Part shown: positions 42,828-51,054 of the stretch, one piece after another
How positions within the stretch are numbered: the stretch's first letter is position 1
Layout: the number at the start of each line of letters is the position of its first letter
Source of the DNA: Stappia sp. TSB10P1A
GTDB taxonomy: Bacteria; Pseudomonadota; Alphaproteobacteria; Rhizobiales; Stappiaceae
Reading direction: 5' to 3'
NCBI RefSeq assembly: GCF_900185725.1
Contig: NZ_FYAU01000029.1
Span: 124,001-188,000 of the forward strand
DNA length: 64,000 nucleotides
Translations under genes and position numbers: made by a program
Notes under the pieces: generated by a model
Told to the model about the DNA's origin: nothing
What the model saw: only the letters and a program-made list of their open reading frames with translations
The model's database searches: none

Positions 42828-44038
42828 AGAAGCATGTCCTCCCGCTCGGCGCCGAACAAGGCCGCGCCGTCGATGCGCGCATGGACTTCGTACTGGTTGG
42901 CGGCATGTTGGCGGGCGGCCAGCAGGTCGTTGAAGACGCGCAGCAGCGGGCTGCCCCGGTAGAGCGCTTCAGCACCCGCCGCGCGGTACAGTCCGGCGGC
43001 GTGGGAGAAGCACCGGTCGGCGACACGGGTGGCGTTCAGCCGGAAGCTCCTGCGAGCGGCGAGCGGTGTGTCCCGCGCGAGCGCCGCATCCGCCTCGAGC
43101 GTGCCGATGTCGGTCTCCAGCACCGCCCGCATGGCGGCGAGATCGGCGTCGATCGTCGCGCAGAGGCTCTGAACATGCGGATCCTCGGCGATCTTCTGCG
43201 ACAACATCGAGGTACGCGCGCCATTTGCGGCGAGGAAATCGGCGAGCATGCCGGCAAGTCCGCCGATCGAGGCCGTCGAGATCGTACGAAACTGCAGTTG
43301 CGGGACGGGTATGCGGTAGAGCGGGCCGGTGTTGACGGCATGGCCGGGGCAACGACCGAGAAAGCGCTCGCGATGCGGCAGCACCCGGTGGCCCGGCACG
43401 CGGACGGTGTCGACGCGAATGCCATGGCTGCCGGTGCCGCGCAGGCCGACGACATCCCAGTCGGGGGCAATGACGATATCGCGCCGGGGCAGCAGCACGG
43501 CAGAGGGGATCGGCGCAGCACCCGGGTCTTCGGCCTCGCACAGGGCGCCGAGAACCACCCAGTCCGCGTGGTCGACGCCGCTCGAAAACCGCCATTGGCC
43601 GCTCAGCTCGAAGCTGCCGTCCGGAAGCCGCCGCCCGCGGCCGCCCGGCATGTTGCTGGAGGCAAGGATGGCCTCGGGCGCCTCGCCCCACACATCGGCC
43701 TGGGCTTGCGGGGCAAACAAGGCCAGATGGAAGGCGACGATGCCCATGTTGCCCAGAACCCAGCTTGCCGACATGTCGGCTTCGCCGAGGACCGCCTGCA
43801 GGCGCAGCAAGGTGCGCGGCGAGGCTTCCTGGCCACCAAAGGCGCGCGGCTGCAGGAGCGAGAAAAATCCGTTCGCGCGGAACTCGGCCACCGTCTCGGC
43901 ATCGAGCCGGCAGGCGCGCTCGTCATCCGGCGCACGCCGCCGCAGGGCCGCCAACAATGTCCGCGCCGCCGCCATGAGCGGCTCGTCAAGCGGAGTCGGA
44001 GTGCCGGTATCCCCGCCGGCCTCTCGCAATGCTAGCAT
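42824..44038 (-). CDS. Acyl-CoA-dehydrogenase-fold flavoprotein (flavin-dependent monooxygenase-like)
   Basis: Protein of 404 residues. The N-terminal helical region (LRANGFFSLLQPRAFGGQE-like pattern near 60–80), the WVLGNMGIVAFHLALF segment, the beta domain with LSGQWRFSSGVDHADWVVLGA and the C-terminal four-helix bundle ending HAANQYEVHARI match the acyl-CoA-dehydrogenase-like class D monooxygenases (HsaA, HpaB and nitrososynthase relatives). The classical dehydrogenase Glu region is not recognisable. ATG at 44038 follows ATGGAGGCG. It leads an operon with a DegT aminotransferase, so N- or C-oxygenation of an amino sugar is possible. Confidence 0.78.
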   Translation of the reverse strand: MLALREAGGDTGTPTPLDEPLMAAARTLLAALRRRAPDDERACRLDAETVAEFRANGFFSLLQPRAFGGQEASPRTLLRLQAVLGEADMSASWVLGNMGIVAFHLALFAPQAQADVWGEAPEAILASSNMPGGRGRRLPDGSFELSGQWRFSSGVDHADWVVLGALCEAEDPGAAPIPSAVLLPRRDIVIAPDWDVVGLRGTGSHGIRVDTVRVPGHRVLPHRERFLGRCPGHAVNTGPLYRIPVPQLQFRTISTASIGGLAGMLADFLAANGARTSMLSQKIAEDPHVQSLCATIDADLAAMRAVLETDIGTLEADAALARDTPLAARRSFRLNATRVADRCFSHAAGLYRAAGAEALYRGSPLLRVFNDLLAARQHAANQYEVHARIDGAALFGAEREDMLL

Positions 44039-44071
44039 GATCGCGCGCCGCCTCCATAAAGTGTTATCAGA

Positions 44072-44104
44072 TTGGTATAGTACGCCTGCTGGTTGCCATT
44101 TCAA
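44072..44104 (-). promoter_or_regulatory. Promoter of the flavoenzyme–DegT operon with overlapping TTGGTATAG motif
   Basis: On the minus strand TTGAAA (44104–44099) and TACTAT (44082–44077) are spaced by 16 bases, giving a start near 44070 and a 5' leader of about 30 bases. TTGGTATAG at 44072–44080 on the plus strand overlaps the -10 element and resembles half of known amino-sugar GntR (UTRA) operators. The remaining gap to 44261 holds nothing else recognisable. Confidence 0.5.
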
Positions 44105-44261
44105 GGTTGAAGAATGATCGCCCGGCCTTGCATCCGACCACGCGGCCGATCGCGGGCGGCGGATCCGAGCCAATGGCCCTTACGGCATCGGCGGAGAGGG
44201 AAGGCAGCGCGGGGCGGGGAATGGTGGCCAAGGGCGGGCTGCGGGACGTTTCGCAGGCCGG

Positions 44262-47033
44262 TCAGGCAGTGCCGGTTCTCTGTGTCCGATGCGGGCCGTC
44301 ATGCGCCTGCAGATACTCGCGGAACTGCTCGTCCGGCATCGGGCGGCCGAGATAGAAGCCCTGGATGCGGGTGCAGCCAAGCCGGCCGAGCAAGGTGCAC
44401 TGTCCCTCCGTCTCGACCCCTTCGGCGATGACGGTGATGCCCAGGCTCGTCGCCATCGCCAGGATCGCCTCGACCAGCGCCCGGTCGTCGCTGTCGGTTT
44501 CGAGGTCGCGGATGAAGGAGCGGTCGATCTTCAGGATGTCGATTGGAAACCGCTTGAGGTTGCTGAGCGAGGAAAAGCCGGTGCCGAAATCGTCGAGCGA
44601 AAGGCCGATGCCGAGCCGGCGGATCGCATTCAGCGTGTCGACCGGATTGCTGCCCGTCTCGTCGAACATGACGCTCTCGGTGATCTCCAGGTGCAGCCGC
44701 TCCGGCGGCATTCCGGTTCGCTCCAGCGTATCGCGGACGAGTTCGACGAAATTCTCGTCCCGGCACTGGCGCGGCGAGACGTTGACGCTGATGCCGGGCA
44801 GGTCGAGCCCCAACGCCCTGCAGCGCTGATAGAAGAGGCAGGCGGCCTCGAGCACGAAGGCGCCGAGCGGCACGATCAGTCCGGTGGTTTCGGCGATCGG
44901 AATGAACTCGGCCGGAGAAATGACCCCGCGTTCCGGATCGCTCCAGCGCAGCAGTGCCTCGCAGCCGGCCACCCGGTTGTGCGCAATGTCGATCACCGGC
45001 TGGAAGTTCAGCGTGAACTGCCGCTTTTCGAGAGCCTTGCGCAGGGCTCCCTCCATTTCGAGCGCCCGTGCCACCTGCTCGTTCATGTGGGCCGAGAAGA
45101 AGCGCAGCTTGTTCCCGCCTTCCGCCTTGGCGTGATACATGGCGGTGTCGGCCTGCCGCAACAGCAGTTCGTCGTCGCGGCCATCGCTGGGAAAGACGGT
45201 GATGCCGATGCTGGCGGTGGTGAAGACCTCGACGCCGTCTCCCACCACCAGCGGCCGCGCCAGGTGTTCCAACAGTCGGGCAGCGGCCATCTCAACATCC
45301 ATCACGCTGCGCACATTGCTGAGGATCACCGCGAATTCGTCGCCGCCAAGGCGCGCGACGGTGTCGTGATCATCCAGCACCGCACCGATGCGCGCGGCCG
45401 TCTCCTGGATCAACTGGTCGCCGATGCTGTGTCCGAGACTGTCGTTTATATTCTTGAACCGATCGAGATCGAGAAACAGCAGGGCGACGATGTTGCCGTC
45501 CCATTGGGCACGGGACATTGCCTGGATCAGGCGATCCCGGAACAGTGTGCGGTTCGGCAGGCCAGTCAGTCCGTCGAAATTGGCCTGGCGGACGATCAAC
45601 TCCTCCTGCCGCTTTCGCTCCGAGATGTCCGAAACGGTAACGTGAAATGCATTGGCGCCGTTCCACCGGGTCTGGCGGAGGTGGAGTTCCACCCAGACCC
45701 GCTCGCCATGGCGCGACAGGGCGCGCGCCTCGTACACTTCGGGTGCCGAGGCACCCGATTCGCGCGCGCGGCCATAGGATTTGAGACGCTCGTGTTCTTC
45801 CGGCGCGAACAGGTCCAGCACCGACAGGCCGATCACCTTGTGCCGTTCTTCGCGGTCATAGCCGAGCAGATGCAGCAAGGCGTCGTTGATATAGAGAACC
45901 CTCTGGTTGGAATGGATGCAGACCCCTTGCAGGGATTCGTCGATCAGGGCGCGGAACTGGGCGTCGGTCTCCTTGAGGTCGCGGAAGGTTTCCTGCAAGG
46001 CGAGGCCGAGAGCGTTGAATTCGCGGATCTTGCCGGGTCGATAGGTGAGGTCGGATGTGCCTTGGCGGATGCGATCCGCATATTTGACGAGGCGTTCGAG
46101 TGCCGGACTGGTGAAGCGATGCAGGGCATAGGCGCCGAGAACGGATCCGGCCAGAACATAGAGCAGGAATGGGGTGAACAGCGTCTGATAGGTGCTCTGG
46201 ATATTGTCGATCGTCTCGCCGGGGCGGTCGCTGACCAGATGAAGGGCGCGGCCGGCCGGCGCTTCTCCGAGCCGGGAACTGATCAGCAGCCGATCATCCG
46301 CCAGCAGATGGTCTTTTGCCTGCAGTTGCTTCAGAACGTCGGGTGCGTCGCGGAACCTGTCGCGCAACGGGCCGCTGGCGGAGATGATCCGGTCTTCGAG
46401 GAACAGCGCCAGACTGTCCGTGTCCAGCGCTTGGGAAAGGCCGGACAGCAAATATTTGCTGTCGTTGAAGACATAGCCTCCGATCAGATGGCCCAGCACC
46501 CGGCCGTCGAGATCGTCGATCACCGGCACTGTGATGGCCGCAAGCAGAATGGGAGCACCGGTTGCGCCGGTCTCGCCGCCGCTGAAAAGGTGCCACTGGC
46601 CGGTCGGCATCCGCTCGCGCAAGGTGGGCGTCAGGATCTGGTCGAGATCGTAGAGCGAGGCGCCGGCATTCACCCAGTCGGGCTTGTCGGCCCGGTCGAT
46701 CGTCAGCAGTTCGAGCTGCGCGCCGATCGGCTCCCGGGCGGCATCGGACAGAATCTGGAGAGCCAGCCGGTCGTTGCCCGACCATATGGCGCGGCGCAGT
46801 GCGGCGTTCTCTGAAAGCGCCCTCAGATAGGTGTCGAGCCGGCTGAATGTCTGGTCGAACACAAGGCGGGAGAGCGTCGCCTCCTTGCGGGCGAAGCGCT
46901 TCAACTCCTGGTCGGCAATGGACAGGCTTCCGATATAGCTGATCGCGAAAAGCGCCGCGGAGGTCGTCAGCAGGGCAACTGCGAACAGGCCGAGCACGAA
47001 ACGATTGAAGCGGAAGTCGGCCTTGCGTGTCAT
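44262..47033 (-). CDS. Membrane PAS–GGDEF–EAL cyclic-di-GMP enzyme, partner of the LuxP-type receptor
   Basis: Protein of 923 residues. A membrane helix at about 12–34 and another at about 285–305 enclose a periplasmic sensor of some 250 residues. A HAMP-like linker (306–355), PAS domain (356–473), GGDEF domain (483–640; GGDEF at 563–567) and EAL domain (660–905; EAL at 692–694, DDFGTG at 814–819, EGVET at 871–875) follow. Both catalytic motif sets look intact. The RxxD inhibition site before GGDEF is missing (DDHD). The start overlaps the LuxP-like gene stop, so its periplasmic domain probably binds that protein, in the way LuxQ binds LuxP, with c-di-GMP turnover as output. Confidence 0.92.
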   Translation of the reverse strand: MTRKADFRFNRFVLGLFAVALLTTSAALFAISYIGSLSIADQELKRFARKEATLSRLVFDQTFSRLDTYLRALSENAALRRAIWSGNDRLALQILSDAAREPIGAQLELLTIDRADKPDWVNAGASLYDLDQILTPTLRERMPTGQWHLFSGGETGATGAPILLAAITVPVIDDLDGRVLGHLIGGYVFNDSKYLLSGLSQALDTDSLALFLEDRIISASGPLRDRFRDAPDVLKQLQAKDHLLADDRLLISSRLGEAPAGRALHLVSDRPGETIDNIQSTYQTLFTPFLLYVLAGSVLGAYALHRFTSPALERLVKYADRIRQGTSDLTYRPGKIREFNALGLALQETFRDLKETDAQFRALIDESLQGVCIHSNQRVLYINDALLHLLGYDREERHKVIGLSVLDLFAPEEHERLKSYGRARESGASAPEVYEARALSRHGERVWVELHLRQTRWNGANAFHVTVSDISERKRQEELIVRQANFDGLTGLPNRTLFRDRLIQAMSRAQWDGNIVALLFLDLDRFKNINDSLGHSIGDQLIQETAARIGAVLDDHDTVARLGGDEFAVILSNVRSVMDVEMAAARLLEHLARPLVVGDGVEVFTTASIGITVFPSDGRDDELLLRQADTAMYHAKAEGGNKLRFFSAHMNEQVARALEMEGALRKALEKRQFTLNFQPVIDIAHNRVAGCEALLRWSDPERGVISPAEFIPIAETTGLIVPLGAFVLEAACLFYQRCRALGLDLPGISVNVSPRQCRDENFVELVRDTLERTGMPPERLHLEITESVMFDETGSNPVDTLNAIRRLGIGLSLDDFGTGFSSLSNLKRFPIDILKIDRSFIRDLETDSDDRALVEAILAMATSLGITVIAEGVETEGQCTLLGRLGCTRIQGFYLGRPMPDEQFREYLQAHDGPHRTQRTGTA

Positions 47034-48157
47034 TGCGAGTAGCGGAACGCCCTCCGCTTCAGCTCCTCGATGCGCTCGGGGGCGTCACCAGAGGAAACGA
47101 GGGCAAAAGGACCGGAGAAGACCAGGGGAACCTCGTCCCCGCGCCCCTGCACGTCGAGAGAGATCGCCTCGGCAATGGCAACGCCGTTGTCGTCGTTCAT
47201 CCGCATCACGGTCAGGGCGAGCCGGCCCCTTGCCAGGTCTTCGAGCTCCGCGCTGCCGCCGCCCCAGCCGTTGGTCGCCACCGTGGCGGCAAGGCCGGAA
47301 GCTTCTATGGCATCGGCAACGCCGAGTGCGATGTCGGTGGAGGAGGAATAGATGAAGCCGAGGTCCGGATGCCGCCGCAGCAATGCGGTGGCGGCATCCC
47401 TGGCCTTGTCGCGGTCGAAGCCGACATAGTAGGACGCCACCAGTTGCTTTCCGGGTGTCTCCAGCATGGCGACCCGGAAAGGCTCCGCCCGGGCGTGGCT
47501 GACATGTCCCTTCAGTCCGTAAAAGATGGCAAACTTTTCAGGCTGCGGCCGGGTCTCGAGAATCCGGTCGGCCAGCATCATGGCTCCGGTTGCGTGGTCG
47601 AACCCCGCGTAGAGAAAGGGTTGGTCGGTCCCCCAGCCGCGCAAGGGGGTGGTGATGTTCTGCAGAATGACCTTCGGCCGGCCGCGGGCGATCAGGCGTT
47701 CCACGATCACCCTGTGGCGCAGGGCATCGAGAGTGAAAACAAGATAGTCGGGGTCCGATTTCAACACATCGGCGATCTGCTGGGTCTGTTCGCGGATCTC
47801 GGCCCCTGGCAGGGAAAACTGCGTGGTGATCTCGTAGCGGATCCCGATCTCGTCGAGGCGCCGCTCGAGTGCGACGATGCTGCGGCGCCAATAATCCGAG
47901 GACTGAAAGCCAGGGTAGAGGACCGCAATGCGCACCGGACCTTGCGAGGCGGGCCCGGCCGGCATGGCCGCGCCGACCACCTTCTGGGTGAAGGCCTCGC
48001 TCAGTTCGCGCTGTTGGGGAAATCTGGCGAAAAGTTCGGGCAGGGTCCAGAACTCGCCGGAGGCCTCACGGCCAAACTGCGATCTGGCGATGCCGGGCGG
48101 GAGCATCGCCAAGATCAGGATGCAAAGAACCGGAATGATCAGTCGGGTTCTTCTCAC
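47030..48157 (-). CDS. luxP: LuxP-type autoinducer-2-binding periplasmic receptor
   Basis: Periplasmic binding protein of 375 residues with a signal peptide (about 1–26). GTG at 48157 follows GGAAAGC; the much longer frame upstream is read-through of non-coding sequence. From FWTLPELFARFPQQREL to the C-terminal ERIEELKRRAFRYS it follows Vibrio LuxP closely. The residues that contact AI-2 in LuxP (Q77, S79, W82, N159, R215, T266, W289, R310) correspond to Q85, S87, W90, N167, R223, T274, W298 and R319, all unchanged with a constant offset of 8–9. TorT- or RbsB-like roles are therefore less likely. The next gene encodes a GGDEF–EAL protein, not a histidine kinase. Confidence 0.9.
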   Translation of the reverse strand: MRRTRLIIPVLCILILAMLPPGIARSQFGREASGEFWTLPELFARFPQQRELSEAFTQKVVGAAMPAGPASQGPVRIAVLYPGFQSSDYWRRSIVALERRLDEIGIRYEITTQFSLPGAEIREQTQQIADVLKSDPDYLVFTLDALRHRVIVERLIARGRPKVILQNITTPLRGWGTDQPFLYAGFDHATGAMMLADRILETRPQPEKFAIFYGLKGHVSHARAEPFRVAMLETPGKQLVASYYVGFDRDKARDAATALLRRHPDLGFIYSSSTDIALGVADAIEASGLAATVATNGWGGGSAELEDLARGRLALTVMRMNDDNGVAIAEAISLDVQGRGDEVPLVFSGPFALVSSGDAPERIEELKRRAFRYSQ

Positions 48158-48451
48158 GGTAGCTTTCCGATGCGGCGTCCGTTTGCGGAAGTCTGTCCGA
48201 TTGCCCCGGCACATGCAAGCTATCATCATACGATTGATAGAGCATAGAAAATCCGCCCGCCACGCGGGCGCCAGCAAAGCCGGGCGGCTGCGCGCCGGCT
48301 CTGTCGATGCGCGGGTGCAACGGCTTCGCGGCTGCAACGGGCGGTGTTTGTGCCGCATTGACGGCCCTGCGGCGTTGCGTGCGTCCATCAACCTGCTATA
48401 CCGCCCCGAAAACCCGGTTCCGCGCCGGGGATACGAGGACGGAGTTGCGCG
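48158..48451. promoter_or_regulatory. Divergent promoter region of luxP and dapB with a CTATCA/TGATAG inverted repeat
   Basis: CTATCA at 48220–48225 and TGATAG at 48235–48240 form a perfect inverted repeat with a 9-base spacer, flanked by ATGC and GCAT. It lies 63–83 bases upstream of the luxP start in the most AT-rich part of this 294-base gap. A 7-base-pair hairpin (CGCCCGC/GCGGGCG, 48254–48270) lies next to it. Nothing coding was seen. The repeat may be an operator for luxP. Confidence 0.4.
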
Positions 48452-49264
48452 ATGACGGAAATGCGCCTGACAGTGGTGGGGGCTGCCGGACGCATGGGCG
48501 GCGCGCTGATCCGCGCGCTTTCGCAGATCGATGGTGTGCGGTTGTCGGCGGCGGTGGAACGGCCCGGCTCGCCGGCTGTCGGCCAGGATTCGGGCGTCCT
48601 GGCGGGCCTGCAGCCGAATGGTGTCGCCGTCTGCGATGATGCGTTGGCCGCGTTTGCCGCGACCGATGGGGTCCTCGATTTCACCACCCCGGCCGCGACG
48701 CGGCACTTCAGTGAACTGGCCGCCCAGGCTCGCATCGTCCATGTCATCGGGACGACCGGTCTCGGCGAGGAGGACGTCGCCGCGATCCGCCCGGCAGGCC
48801 GCCATGCCCGGATCGTCAAGTCCGGAAACATGAGCCTTGGCGTCAATCTGCTTGCCGCGCTGGTCCGCCGGGCGGCGGCGGCGCTGGACGAGGACTTCGA
48901 CATCGAGGTGCTTGAGATGCACCACCGGAACAAGGTCGATGCCCCGTCCGGGACCGCGCTGCTGCTGGGCGAGGCTGCGGCCGAAGGCCGAGGATTGACC
49001 CTGTCGCAGCACAGCGTGCGCAGCCGCGATGGTATTACCGGTGAAAGGCCGCGCGGTGACATCGGTTTTGCGACCTTGCGCGGTGGCACGGTTATCGGCG
49101 ATCACAGTGTGGTCTTTGCGGGACCACTGGAGACGATTACGCTGTCCCACCATGCTCAGGACCGTCAGATCTTCGCTCGTGGCGCGGTGAAGGCGGCCCT
49201 GTGGGCGCGCGACAGGAAACCCGGTTTCTATACGATGGACGACGTTCTCGGTCTCGTCGACTGA
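48452..49264 (+). CDS. dapB: 4-hydroxy-tetrahydrodipicolinate reductase
   Basis: Reductase of 270 residues in the lysine/diaminopimelate pathway. The nucleotide loop [16 protein letters not shown] starts near residue 8. The DapB motif [19 protein letters not shown] (near 153–171) carries the catalytic His and Lys, and [15 protein letters not shown] and [17 protein letters not shown] are also typical. ATG at 48452 begins [13 protein letters not shown]. It is followed by gpmA after 38 bases, an arrangement common in rhizobia. Confidence 0.96.
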   Translation: MTEMRLTVVGAAGRMGGALIRALSQIDGVRLSAAVERPGSPAVGQDSGVLAGLQPNGVAVCDDALAAFAATDGVLDFTTPAATRHFSELAAQARIVHVIGTTGLGEEDVAAIRPAGRHARIVKSGNMSLGVNLLAALVRRAAAALDEDFDIEVLEMHHRNKVDAPSGTALLLGEAAAEGRGLTLSQHSVRSRDGITGERPRGDIGFATLRGGTVIGDHSVVFAGPLETITLSHHAQDRQIFARGAVKAALWARDRKPGFYTMDDVLGLVD

Positions 49265-49302
49265 GTGCCTCGTCCCCCATCCGACCTGGAGACAGTCTGG
49301 CA

Positions 49303-49923
49303 ATGGAACATCTTCTTGTGCTCGTGCGCCACGGGCAGAGCGACTGGAACCTCAAGAACCTCTTTACCGGCTGGAAGGACCCGGACCTGACGGAACTCGG
49401 GGTTGCCGAGGCACGGACCGCAGGCAGCAAGCTGCGCGATCTGAAGCTGGCCTTCGACGTCGCCTACACATCCGACCTCACGCGGGCTCAGCACACGCTG
49501 ACGCTGATCCTCGAGGAACTGGGTCAGCAGGATCTTGAGACGGTTCGCGATGCGGCGCTCAACGAGCGGGACTATGGCGATCTGACGGGAATGAACAAGG
49601 ACGAGGCGCGCGAGAAGTTCGGCGAGGAGCAGGTGCATGTCTGGCGCCGTTCCTTCGACGTCCCGCCGCCGGGCGGTGAAAGCCTGAAGATGACGGCAGA
49701 GCGCGTTCTTCCCTACTACCACTCGGAAATCCTGCCCCAGGTGATTTCGGGCAAGCGGGTGATTGTCGCTGCCCACGGCAATTCGCTGCGGGCGCTGATC
49801 ATGGAACTGGAGGGTCTGTCGCCGGAGGAGATCCTCAAGCGTGAACTGGCAACCGGAGCGCCGATCGTCTACCGGCTGACCGACGAGGGCACGGTGGCCT
49901 CCGTTCAGGATCTGGCCGACTGA
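49303..49923 (+). CDS. gpmA: 2,3-bisphosphoglycerate-dependent phosphoglycerate mutase
   Basis: Glycolytic mutase of 206 residues. The phosphohistidine motif [18 protein letters not shown] begins near residue 8, [15 protein letters not shown] and [14 protein letters not shown] follow, and [16 protein letters not shown] carries the second histidine. ATG at 49303 gives [11 protein letters not shown] and lies after GGAGACAG. The protein is the short alphaproteobacterial form lacking the C-terminal extension. A terminator hairpin follows. Confidence 0.96.
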   Translation: MEHLLVLVRHGQSDWNLKNLFTGWKDPDLTELGVAEARTAGSKLRDLKLAFDVAYTSDLTRAQHTLTLILEELGQQDLETVRDAALNERDYGDLTGMNKDEAREKFGEEQVHVWRRSFDVPPPGGESLKMTAERVLPYYHSEILPQVISGKRVIVAAHGNSLRALIMELEGLSPEEILKRELATGAPIVYRLTDEGTVASVQDLAD

Positions 49924-49954
49924 CTGCGCTCTTCCGCCGCGGCTTGAAACAACG

Positions 49955-49983
49955 GCGGCCGCGCCTCAGGCGCGGCCGCTTTG
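49955..49983. terminator. Bidirectional-type terminator between gpmA and the adenosine kinase gene
   Basis: A perfect 11-base-pair stem, GCGGCCGCGCC (49955–49965) with GGCGCGGCCGC (49969–49979), closes a three-base loop and is followed by TTT on the plus strand. It lies between convergent gene ends (49923 and 50008), so it can stop both transcripts. Confidence 0.75.
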
Positions 49984-50007
49984 CGTTCGGGGACGCCCCG
50001 TTGGAGA

Positions 50008-51009
50008 TTAGAGGCCGAAGCCCTGCTGTTCGGCCAGCCGCTTGAGCGAGCGCTCGGGGCGGGCGCCGACATGCCCGATCACTTCGGCTGCGCAAAGGCA
50101 TCCGAGCTCCGCAGAAGTGGTGAAGTCGTAGCTGCGCGCCTGGCCGAGCAGGAAGCCGGAAGCGAACAGGTCCCCGGCGCCGGTGAGATCGACCACATCG
50201 GTCACTTCCGCGGCAGGCACGCGGATCGTCTCGTTTCGGGAAATGGCCATCGCGCCCTGTGCACCGAGGGTGAGCGCCGTAACCGCGCAATCCTCGCGCA
50301 CCGCGGCAATGGCGGTATCCAGGTCGGCTGTCTCGTACAGCGCCTTCAACTCGTGTTCGTTGGCAAACAGCAGGTCAATCGTGCCGTTCCGCATGAGGCC
50401 GAGGAACTCGGACCTGTAGCGGTCGACGCAGAAACTGTCGGAGAGTGTCAGGCTGACCTTGCGGTCATGCGCGTGGGCGATTTCCGCGGCCTTCAGAAAC
50501 GCCGCCTTGGCTGCCGGCGGATCCCAAAGGTAGCCTTCCATATAGGTGATCGCCGACGCCGCCACTGTTTGCGCGTCGATGTCCTTCTCCGAAAGTTCCA
50601 CGCAAGCACCGAGATAGGTGTTCATCGTCCGCTCGCCGTCCGGCGTGATGAGGATCATCGACCGTGCGGTGGGCGGGCCATCGACGAGGACCGGCGTTTC
50701 GAAATGCACGCCGGTGCCGCGCATGTCATGCCGATAGGCAGCGCCCAGCTCGTCCTCGGCCACCTTGCCGAAATAGGCTGTGGCGCCGCCGAGTGCTGCA
50801 ACTCCGGCCGCTGTGTTGCCGGCGCTGCCGCCTGAAATCCGCGTCGTCTGTCCCATTTTTTCGTAGAGACGGACCGCCTCTTCGGTGTCGATCAGCCGCA
50901 TTGCTCCCTTAACGAGTTTTTCGCGCAGGAGAAAATCTTCCTCCACATGGGCAAAAACGTCGCAAATGGCATTGCCGATGCACAAGGTGTCGAAGCGCAG
51001 ACTGGTCAT
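50008..51009 (-). CDS. Adenosine kinase (PfkB/ribokinase family)
   Basis: Kinase of 333 residues. GGSAGNTAAGVAALGG near 60 and DLTGAGDLFASGFLLGQ near 275, with the catalytic Asp in TGAGD, are PfkB signatures. CIGNAICDVFAHV, the ALGGATAYFGKV region and LFANEHELKALYE match bacterial adenosine-kinase-like members common in Alphaproteobacteria. It phosphorylates adenosine, or possibly another nucleoside. ATG at 51009. It stands alone, downstream of pheA on the same strand with a 45-base gap. Confidence 0.9.
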   Translation of the reverse strand: MTSLRFDTLCIGNAICDVFAHVEEDFLLREKLVKGAMRLIDTEEAVRLYEKMGQTTRISGGSAGNTAAGVAALGGATAYFGKVAEDELGAAYRHDMRGTGVHFETPVLVDGPPTARSMILITPDGERTMNTYLGACVELSEKDIDAQTVAASAITYMEGYLWDPPAAKAAFLKAAEIAHAHDRKVSLTLSDSFCVDRYRSEFLGLMRNGTIDLLFANEHELKALYETADLDTAIAAVREDCAVTALTLGAQGAMAISRNETIRVPAAEVTDVVDLTGAGDLFASGFLLGQARSYDFTTSAELGCLCAAEVIGHVGARPERSLKRLAEQQGFGL

Positions 51010-51054
51010 GATGGCGAAAGTGTCCCTTTTGGTGTCGGCAGACGGAGCGACCGA

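Noticed and set aside
44289-46814. 841-residue open frame on the plus strand opposite the GGDEF–EAL gene
   Set aside because: It mirrors a strongly coding gene in which all domain motifs are intact. Long antisense frames are expected in GC-rich codon usage.
48158-49303. N-terminal extension of the luxP frame to 757 residues
   Set aside because: The extension is antisense to dapB and lacks a signal peptide. The GTG at 48157 has a ribosome binding site and is directly followed by a signal peptide.
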